Shown piece by piece: positions 57,518 through 64,000 of a stretch of DNA of 64,000 nucleotides. Location: contig NZ_SRLD01000008.1 in assembly GCF_004745955.1 (NCBI RefSeq), positions 61,172 to 125,171 of the forward strand. The letters run 5' to 3'. The notes under the pieces were generated by a model. The model saw only the letters and a program-made list of their open reading frames with translations. It made no database searches and was not told the origin of the DNA. Made by a program: the position numbers and the translations under genes. Within the stretch, counting starts at the first letter, position 1; every line of letters begins with the position of its first letter. This stretch comes from Hymenobacter elongatus (lineage in GTDB: Bacteria > Bacteroidota > Bacteroidia > Cytophagales > Hymenobacteraceae).

Positions 57518-60500
57518 CTACTCTTCGTTGGTACCGGCTTCGGGCGTGGCCGTCGAGTCGGTGGGCTGGGTTTCGATGGGCTGCAGCGAGCTGCGCACCG
57601 GCGTTTTGCCTTTGGGCACTTTGGGCGCAGTGCCGGTTTTGCCCGTCGGCGTTTTGGGGGCGGGCGACTTGGCGGGCGGCGTTTTGCCCCCGCCCGTCGT
57701 ACCGCCACTCGGCTCGGCCGACAAGGCACTCAGGCGCTGCTTGGCACCATCGATGACTTCGGCCACCGGAAACTTGTTCTCGATGATGGACGTCAGCGTA
57801 GCCTTGGCCTGGAACGTTTCGCCCTGGGCCGTGTAGATGTCGGCAATCAGCAAAAAGCCCCGGCCCTGCCACAGCTCGTAATTTGAGGAGTTGGTTTTGT
57901 AGGCGGCATCCAGTGCCTCAGCGTACTTTTTCTGCTGAAACAGCACATCGGCCAGCAGGTATTGGGCTTCGGCTCCGGTTTCGTCGGTAGCAGCGGCGGC
58001 GGCCGTCAGCTCCGGCAGGGCCAGGTCGAAGTTGCTGGCTTTGTAGCTGGCTTTGCCCAAATACAGAGTGGCCGCGTTGGTAGCGTTGAGCGACGCGCCG
58101 CCCTGGCTGCGCAGCTCCTCGGCCACGCGGCGCGTACCGGCGTAGTCGGCACTTTCGTAGTAGCTTTTCATCAGCCCGATACCGGCATTGGCCACCTCGC
58201 GCTTGTTCTGGGACACTTCCCGCAGCCGGGTGTAGTACTTAATAGCCTCGGGGTAGTTTTTGGCTTCAAACTCCAGATCGGCTACCCGGCCCACGGCGCG
58301 GTTCACGAATTCGCTCTTGCCTTCCGTCACCACGGCGCGCATCCGGGCCAGCCCGTCGGTTTTCTTGCCGGTCTTGAGGTAGGAATCAGCCAGGAAGTAG
58401 CGGCCGTCGGCGGCCAGCACCGTGGCCGGATACTGCTTCAGGTAAGTTTCGAGGCGGGTAATGGCCTGCGGATACTTCTCGGCCAGATACAGCGACTTGG
58501 CGGCTTCAAACTCGACGCTTTCGGTAGCCTTGCTTTCGGGGTTCTGCTGCTTGAACTGGGCCAGATACTGGTCGAATTCCTCCGTTTTGCCCAGTGCCGA
58601 CAGGCTTTCCTGCAGGCTATAGATGGCGCTGCTGGCGGCCTTGGTGCGCGGGTGCTGGTCGAGCACCTGCTTGAAGTCGGTAATGGCCTTGTCGTGCTGG
58701 CCCAGGTTGGCGTAGGCCACCCCGCGCTTGTGCAGGGCCTGCGGAATGAGCTGGCTGTTGGGCCGGTTCACGATCAGGCGGCTGAAGCCATCGACGGCGG
58801 GCTGGAAGTCGCCGGCTTCGAAGTCGAACTGGGCCTGCTGGTACACCGCGTCGTCGGCGTAGCGCGACTGGGGGGCGGTTTTGAGCAGGGTGCTGAGGGT
58901 CTTGGTGGCCTCGTCGCGGCGGCCCATCAGGCCCAGCGTCACGCTTTTCTGGTAGTAGGCGTAGTCCTTGTCGGAGGCGTTGGCGGCAATCACCTTATCG
59001 TACAGCTCCAGGGCCTGGGCGTAGCTTTTGGCCACGTAGTACGTGTCGGCCACGCGCAAGGTCACGTCGTAGTAATTAGGGTCGGTGGGCTTGGCAATCG
59101 GGTCATTCAGGTAGGCCTGAAACGAGCTGCGCGCCCGCTCATACTGCTGGGTGTTGTAGTAGGCATAGCCCAGGCCGTAGCGGGCTTTCTGGTCGAAGTC
59201 GGTTTGGGCGGCGCTGCCGGCAGCGGCCGTCCGGATGGCGGCCGTGTAGCTCGGAATGGCTTCCTGGTAGCGCTGCCCCACGCTGTAGATTTCGCCCTTC
59301 AGCACCTGCGCGGCCGCCCGTAAGGCATCGTCCTGCGGGTATTTGAGCGACTTATCGACCAGCGGCAGCGCCTGGTTGAACTGGTTGTTGTTGTAGAGCG
59401 TAGCGGCCTGCAGATAGGCCACGCGCTGGTAAGTGGCGTTCAGCTTGGGGCTGCGGTCGTCGAGGCCTTCGAGGTAAGCGAGGGCCTGCACGTAGTCGGT
59501 AGAGGTCAGGAAGCTCGCGCTGAGAATGTCGTCGGCCGTGGCGGCGTTCTTGGAGCGTGGAAACCGTTTGTTGAAGTCCTTCAGCGCCGCAATTACCTCC
59601 TGCGTATTGCCCAGCTCGTAGTTGATCTGGGCGTGCTTGAGCGTGGCATTTTCGCTGATATTCTTATCGAACGTAGTCTTGCGGGCCGCATCGAACGAGT
59701 TCAGGGCCAGCTGCTTCTGGTTGGTCTGCAGGTAGCTCAGGCCCATGTGGTAGGCCGCGTTCTGCCCGAGCGAGTCGCGCTGGGCAGCCACCCCCTTCAG
59801 ACTGCCGATAGCGCCCTTATAGTCGCCCATCTTGTAGTTCGAGTACCCGATTTTGTACTGCACCCGGGGCTCAATCTTCTTGCGGCCGGCGGCATACTTG
59901 TCGAAGTACTCGGCTGCCTGCTTGAAGTCCTGCTTCTGGTAGAAGGCATCGCCCACCAACAGCTGAATTTCGTCGGCGCCCTGGGGCGGGGGGGTCTGGG
60001 CCAGGGCTTTGGTGCCATACTCAATCAGGCCGTCGAAGTTGCCTTCCTTATAGTAGATCTGGCTCATGATGGCCGGCACCACGAGGCGGTAGGCGTCGTT
60101 CTGCTCGGCCACGCCCAGGTCCTGGCGGGCCGCGGCGTAGTCGCCGGCCCGGAAGGCCAGGTAGCCGGCGTAGTAGCTGCTGGCGTAGCGGTACTCGTGC
60201 TGCCCCTGCTTGTTGCGGTCGAAGAGCAGCTTGGCCTTGTCGAATTCCTTCTGCGAGAAGTAGCTGTAGGCCAGCTTGAACTCCGACTCGGCGCGCTGCT
60301 CGTTGCTGAGGTTGTCGGCGCCTACGCGCTGCAGGTAGTCGATGGCTTTGGCGTAGTCTTTCTTGTCGAAGTAAAACTTACCCAGCTCGAAAAATGCCTG
60401 AGCCGCTTTGGGGTGCGCCGGGTTGTTGGCGGCGAAGGCCAGCACCTGCCCTTCCGAATCGGGGTGAAACAGGTAGAGGCCCGCCACGGCCCGGTAGTAT

Positions 60501-60730
60501 TCAGCGTCGGTGGTCCGGTCACGGGTTTCGCCGGTGCGGCGCTGGGTCAGGTCGAGGTAGCGCTGGAAAGCCTGCTGGGCGGCCCCGTACTTGGCCCGGT
60601 CGAAGAGCTCAAGGCCTTCCTGAAAGTGACGTTCGTCGGAGGCGAAAACCTGCGTTTGCTGGGCCGAAGCGGCCAGGGGAGCCGCGGCGCTGAGCGAGGC
60701 GACCAGCGCAATCCGGGGAAATATCTTCAT
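57518..60730 (-). CDS. Large periplasmic tetratricopeptide-repeat protein
   Basis: A 1070-residue protein with a signal peptide (MKIFPRIALVASLSAAAPLA, cleavage near ASAQQ). It carries about two dozen TPR-like units from residue 30 to about 970 (AFFELGKFYFDKKDYAKAID, DAFYQKQDFKQAAEYFDKYA, DAVYQQAQFDFEAGDFQPAV). The tail (about 985-1070) is Pro/Thr/Lys-rich and disordered. It probably acts as a scaffold for the barrel encoded 86 bp downstream and for the Exb/TonB-like motor, in the manner of CpoB or gliding-type TPR proteins. That role is inference. The ATG at 60730 was set by the signal peptide. Confidence 0.85.
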   Translation of the reverse strand: MKIFPRIALVASLSAAAPLAASAQQTQVFASDERHFQEGLELFDRAKYGAAQQAFQRYLDLTQRRTGETRDRTTDAEYYRAVAGLYLFHPDSEGQVLAFAANNPAHPKAAQAFFELGKFYFDKKDYAKAIDYLQRVGADNLSNEQRAESEFKLAYSYFSQKEFDKAKLLFDRNKQGQHEYRYASSYYAGYLAFRAGDYAAARQDLGVAEQNDAYRLVVPAIMSQIYYKEGNFDGLIEYGTKALAQTPPPQGADEIQLLVGDAFYQKQDFKQAAEYFDKYAAGRKKIEPRVQYKIGYSNYKMGDYKGAIGSLKGVAAQRDSLGQNAAYHMGLSYLQTNQKQLALNSFDAARKTTFDKNISENATLKHAQINYELGNTQEVIAALKDFNKRFPRSKNAATADDILSASFLTSTDYVQALAYLEGLDDRSPKLNATYQRVAYLQAATLYNNNQFNQALPLVDKSLKYPQDDALRAAAQVLKGEIYSVGQRYQEAIPSYTAAIRTAAAGSAAQTDFDQKARYGLGYAYYNTQQYERARSSFQAYLNDPIAKPTDPNYYDVTLRVADTYYVAKSYAQALELYDKVIAANASDKDYAYYQKSVTLGLMGRRDEATKTLSTLLKTAPQSRYADDAVYQQAQFDFEAGDFQPAVDGFSRLIVNRPNSQLIPQALHKRGVAYANLGQHDKAITDFKQVLDQHPRTKAASSAIYSLQESLSALGKTEEFDQYLAQFKQQNPESKATESVEFEAAKSLYLAEKYPQAITRLETYLKQYPATVLAADGRYFLADSYLKTGKKTDGLARMRAVVTEGKSEFVNRAVGRVADLEFEAKNYPEAIKYYTRLREVSQNKREVANAGIGLMKSYYESADYAGTRRVAEELRSQGGASLNATNAATLYLGKASYKASNFDLALPELTAAAAATDETGAEAQYLLADVLFQQKKYAEALDAAYKTNSSNYELWQGRGFLLIADIYTAQGETFQAKATLTSIIENKFPVAEVIDGAKQRLSALSAEPSGGTTGGGKTPPAKSPAPKTPTGKTGTAPKVPKGKTPVRSSLQPIETQPTDSTATPEAGTNEE

Positions 60731-61521
60731 TAACGGGGCGTTACGGGAAAAGGGCGCTGCCGGCCCGGTATTGGCCAAAAGTAGCGAAAAAACGCAATGG
60801 GTTGCGTTGTTCCCAGTTTTGGCTAGCCCATACAACGCCAGGGAAGATAGTTTGGTATGCGCGAGGTTGGCCCCCTGGGTGGGCGCAGGCGTTGCCGCAC
60901 CAGTTGAGAGCTGGCCGGCTGGCCTGGTGCCAGGCACATCGTCGCTACTTGCCTATCTGTCGAGTGCCACTCACCATTCCTTCCGCCAAGAAACAGATGG
61001 TCGGAGGCTCCCGCTAACTACCCCGGAGTAAATGGCTGGAACTGTTATGGCTCGCCAACAGCAGGCCCTGAATTTTTAATTTAATATTAAATTCATATAA
61101 ATTATTCTAATAGTATACTTTATATTGCTTCAGCTCACAGTGATATGTACTGGGGTTTATGGTGTCAGGCTGAAGGTGGGCACTTAGACCTTAGGCTTGC
61201 CGCACACCAAGCCTTATAACAGTAGCCATACTCCTTAGGACTATAGCTGCTGAGCTTCTTTTCCCCTAATCCTCTGCTCCCGTCTCCCTGCTCTTCACTC
61301 TAAGGTACTTACGGGCCCACCAAGCCAGGTAGGTACTGCCCCAAATCAGGGGCTTCGTCCCGCATAAGACCCAGCTGGGGTTCCCCACGCCGGGCTTACC
61401 CGCTGCTCCTACACCGCCAACAGTGGCTACTAAGTCAGCCGTTGCCCACCCTTTTCTACTCGTGCCCGTTCCGCCCCCGCTCTGACCGAGCTCTTCCCAT
61501 TTACTCAGTGCCCCTCTTCTT
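60731..61521. other. Divergent intergenic region
   Basis: 790 bp with no credible gene. A strongly AT-rich segment (about 61070-61130) contains ATTTAATATTAAATTCATAT, which includes the small palindrome TTTAATATTAAA. It is the likely promoter zone for one or both flanking genes. Two small minus- or plus-strand frames here have no family signal. Confidence 0.5.
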
Positions 61522-64000
61522 ATGAAACTCAAACTTTACTTTTTCCTACTGCTGGGTCTCCTGAATTACCGCATCGGATTTGCCCAGGCTCCCCCAACGG
61601 GCTTTACTTCTACCACCGTTTCCGGCCAGTGGGACGAAGCCGTCGGACTGACTTTTAATGCTACCGGCACGCACATGTTTGTGTGGGAGCGGCCCGGCCG
61701 GGTGTGGGTTGTCACGAATGGCCAGCGCAGCCTGCTGCTGGATATCAGCCCCGAAGTCGGGGCCTGGATCGACCACGGGCTGCTGGGATTTGCCTTGCAC
61801 CCGCAGTTTGACACGAACGGCTATTTTTATCTGTTTTACCTGGTGGACCGCCACCACCTGCTGAACTTCGGAACAGCCGCGTACAGCCCGACTACCAACG
61901 AGTACTTCAACGCAACCATCAGCCGGCTGACGCGCTACACTGCCACCAAAAGCGGCGATACATACTCTGTGAATCTGGCCAGCCGCAAAATACTGCTGGG
62001 GGCCACCAAATCCACGGGCGTTGCGTGCCTGGAGGGTACCCACTCTACCGGCACCCTGCTCTTTGGCTCCGATGGCATGCTGCTCGCCTCGGTCGGTGAT
62101 GGGGCTACCGGCGGTACTGCAGATTTTGGCAGCAACCCGGACTCCTACTTTGCCCAGGCCCTGCAGGACGGCATTATCACGGATAAAGAAAATGTGGGGG
62201 CTTTTCGGTCCCAGTTAGTTGACTGCCTCAATGGCAAGGTGCTGCGCCTCGATCCGCTTACCGGTGCCGGGGTGCCCAGCAACCCATTCTACAACGCGGC
62301 CGACCCGCAGGCGCCCCGCTCCAAAGTCTGGGCCCTGGGGTTGCGTAATCCTTTCCGAATGACGCTGAAGCCCGGTACGGGCAGCACCAATCCCGCCGAT
62401 GGTAATCCGGGCGTGCTCTACATCGGCGACGTGGGCTTTTCCAACTGGGAAGAGATGAATGTCGTGAGCCAGGCGCGGCAGAATATGGGCTGGCCCCTGT
62501 TTGAGGGGTTGGTGGCGAATCCAACGTTCATGGGCCAGAAGCGCTATAACTTCTATGCTCCCAACCCCCGGTTTGGCATTAATGGCTGCACGCAGGAGTA
62601 CTTCTATTTTCAAGACCTGATAAAGCAGGCTACGACCACCGGTACGGCCAGTTTCGTGAATCCTTGTGGCGGGCAAGCCCTACCGGCCTCCGTTCCTACC
62701 TTCGTACATACCCGACCGATTATTGATTGGGGGCACGGCGCGGGGCCTGCGCGCACGGGCATCTTCAGCGGCCAAACGCCAGCCACGATTAACATCGGGG
62801 CTACTGGCTCGCCGGTAACGGGGCCGCAATTTGGGGGGAGCGCCAGCGTAGGAGGCGTATTCTATCCGTATAATGATTTTCCGGCCGGATATCAGAACAC
62901 GTATTTCCTCGGCGACTATACGGAGGGCTGGATTCGGAATATGACCCTGGATGCCAGCAACAAGCCGACCGCTGTCCGGGATTTTGTGAACGACGGGGCC
63001 GTGGTGGTACACATGGCTGTGAGTCCGGCCGAAACCGGGCTGTTCTACGTGAATTTCTTTCCATCTGAAATCCGCAAAATCACCTACCTCAGCAGCGGCA
63101 ACGTGGCGCCAGTTGCCGTAGCTTCTACTGACAAACTATACGGCCCCAGTCCCTTAGCCGTAAAGTTTACGGGCAATGCTTCTTCCGATCCGGAGGGACA
63201 GGTACTCACGTACCTCTGGAACTTTGGCGATGGCACCACCAGCACGGCTCCCAACCCGGCGCATACCTTTACCACGGCCACCTCGGCACCCAAAAAATTC
63301 ACGGTTACGCTCACCGTCACGGATCCGCAGGGGCTTACCAACCAGACTACCCTGGTGGTATCGGTTAACAATACGCCGCCGCAGGTGACCATTACCAGTC
63401 CGGCGGTAAACACCCTGTATTCCGTTTCAGCCCAAACAACCTTCTCATTAGAAGCCACTGTGACCGATCAGGAGCACAGCGGCGCTCAGCTCAGCTACCA
63501 GTGGCAGGGGGCCCTGCATCACGAAGACCACATGCACCCCGAACCCATGCAGACCACAACCGTGGGTAGCCTGACTACGCTGCCGCTGGGCTGTGGTGCT
63601 GAATCCTATTACTACGAAGTGGTTCTGACCGTAACCGATGCAGCTGGCCTGTCTACCACGCAGCAAGTTCGCCTGAATCCGGATTGCAGCACGGCTCCCG
63701 CGTATGCCTTCTACCGGGCCATCGAGCTGGCCGGCAGCGCCCTGACCTTGGACGGTAATGCCTGGCAAGGCAGCACAGCCCCCAACTACTCCACCAACGG
63801 CACGGCCTTCGCCAACAACACCATCGCCCTGCTGCCCGCCACCGATGCGCCCCGTACGGGCATGATCCGCAGCTCGGTCTATGCCTTCGGCAGCCTCAAC
63901 GTCACGCTCTCGGCCGTGCCCGCGGGCCAGTACCGGGTCTGGGCCTACGTGTGGGAGGACAACAACGCCGAAACCTTCGCCCTGGCCCTCAACGGACAAG
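61522..64000 (+). CDS. Secreted PQQ-dependent sugar dehydrogenase with PKD domain (partial)
   Basis: The frame is open from ATG 61522 to the right edge (826 codons, no stop). A signal peptide (MKLKLYFFLLLGLLNYRIGF, then AQ) precedes a glucose/sorbosone-dehydrogenase-type six-bladed propeller: DHGLLGFALHPQFDTNGYFY, SVGDGATGG, LNGKVLRLDP, ALGLRNPFRMT, YIGDVGFSNWEEMN and FLGDYTEGWI. A PKD domain follows at about residue 535 (DPEGQVLTYLWNFGDGTTST), then an Ig-like region and the start of another beta domain. It oxidises sugars at the cell surface if PQQ is available. A T9SS sorting domain probably lies beyond the window, which cannot be checked. Confidence 0.9.
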   Translation, partial: MKLKLYFFLLLGLLNYRIGFAQAPPTGFTSTTVSGQWDEAVGLTFNATGTHMFVWERPGRVWVVTNGQRSLLLDISPEVGAWIDHGLLGFALHPQFDTNGYFYLFYLVDRHHLLNFGTAAYSPTTNEYFNATISRLTRYTATKSGDTYSVNLASRKILLGATKSTGVACLEGTHSTGTLLFGSDGMLLASVGDGATGGTADFGSNPDSYFAQALQDGIITDKENVGAFRSQLVDCLNGKVLRLDPLTGAGVPSNPFYNAADPQAPRSKVWALGLRNPFRMTLKPGTGSTNPADGNPGVLYIGDVGFSNWEEMNVVSQARQNMGWPLFEGLVANPTFMGQKRYNFYAPNPRFGINGCTQEYFYFQDLIKQATTTGTASFVNPCGGQALPASVPTFVHTRPIIDWGHGAGPARTGIFSGQTPATINIGATGSPVTGPQFGGSASVGGVFYPYNDFPAGYQNTYFLGDYTEGWIRNMTLDASNKPTAVRDFVNDGAVVVHMAVSPAETGLFYVNFFPSEIRKITYLSSGNVAPVAVASTDKLYGPSPLAVKFTGNASSDPEGQVLTYLWNFGDGTTSTAPNPAHTFTTATSAPKKFTVTLTVTDPQGLTNQTTLVVSVNNTPPQVTITSPAVNTLYSVSAQTTFSLEATVTDQEHSGAQLSYQWQGALHHEDHMHPEPMQTTTVGSLTTLPLGCGAESYYYEVVLTVTDAAGLSTTQQVRLNPDCSTAPAYAFYRAIELAGSALTLDGNAWQGSTAPNYSTNGTAFANNTIALLPATDAPRTGMIRSSVYAFGSLNVTLSAVPAGQYRVWAYVWEDNNAETFALALNGQ

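Noticed and set aside
61266..61532. Minus-strand 88-codon frame upstream of the sugar dehydrogenase
   Set aside because: Low-complexity sequence with no recognisable family, overlapping the dehydrogenase start and promoter region.

Overview
This GC-rich window looks like chromosomal DNA of a Bacteroidota bacterium, most likely a Hymenobacter-like member of the Cytophagales. The evidence is promoter -7 elements of the type TAnnTTTG close to start codons, TonB-dependent receptors with N-terminal carboxypeptidase-regulatory-like domains, a type IX secretion (T9SS) sorting domain on a subtilase, a hisGDCBHAF(IE) operon, and DUF2911, DUF547, SPOR and HU-CCDC81-type proteins. No rRNA, tRNA or CRISPR array was recognised.

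Layout. 1-4.5 kb: a decayed kdpA split by a 168-bp palindromic element, then nhaA, a DUF2461 protein, a truncated NtrC-type regulator and a secreted DNA/RNA nuclease. 4.8-14.3 kb: the most unusual block. Two coiled-coil proteins (one a membrane-anchored PspA-like protein), a substrate-binding protein fused to an OmpA-like peptidoglycan-binding domain, a NitT/TauT-type permease and ATPase, and a sigma-54 activator with its histidine kinase. Several palindromic repeats cut into this block. 14.4-26.9 kb: a small orphan protein, a GNAT-like protein, a large TonB receptor, a DUF547 lipoprotein, a RES/Xre toxin-antitoxin pair, an HD hydrolase, gyrA and a TPR protein. 26.9-28.7 kb: a low-GC patch with a long gene-free leader, an AT-rich inverted repeat and an orphan winged-helix-like gene. 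28.9-31.3 kb: sugar-nucleotide epimerase, LAB_N-domain membrane protein and GT2 glycosyltransferase.

31.5-39.4 kb: a complete minus-strand histidine operon. It is preceded by an apparent attenuator: a 40-residue leader peptide whose residues 29-38 contain eight histidines, a hairpin around its stop codon, and three mutually exclusive GC-rich segments before hisG. 39.5-50.8 kb: a DUF2911 protein, a TonB receptor coupled to rpe, a zinc-ribbon protein, a T9SS-type subtilase, a lipoprotein, mnmA, a TrpF-like protein lacking the expected catalytic residues, a maleylpyruvate-isomerase-like gene with an in-frame amber codon, and trmB.

50.8-60.7 kb: a minus-strand run of TPR protein, outer-membrane barrel, HU/SPOR protein, ExbB/TolQ, ExbD/TolR, TonB-like protein and folC, which suggests one trans-envelope energy-transduction unit. 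61.5 kb to the right edge: a secreted PQQ-type sugar dehydrogenase with a PKD domain that runs off the window.

The best candidates for undescribed biology are the SBP-OmpA/PspA-like/ABC/two-component block, the histidine leader, and the 168-bp palindromic elements with 3-bp target duplications. Coordinates and motifs come from reading the sequence. Family assignments are from memory of the families and were not searched.
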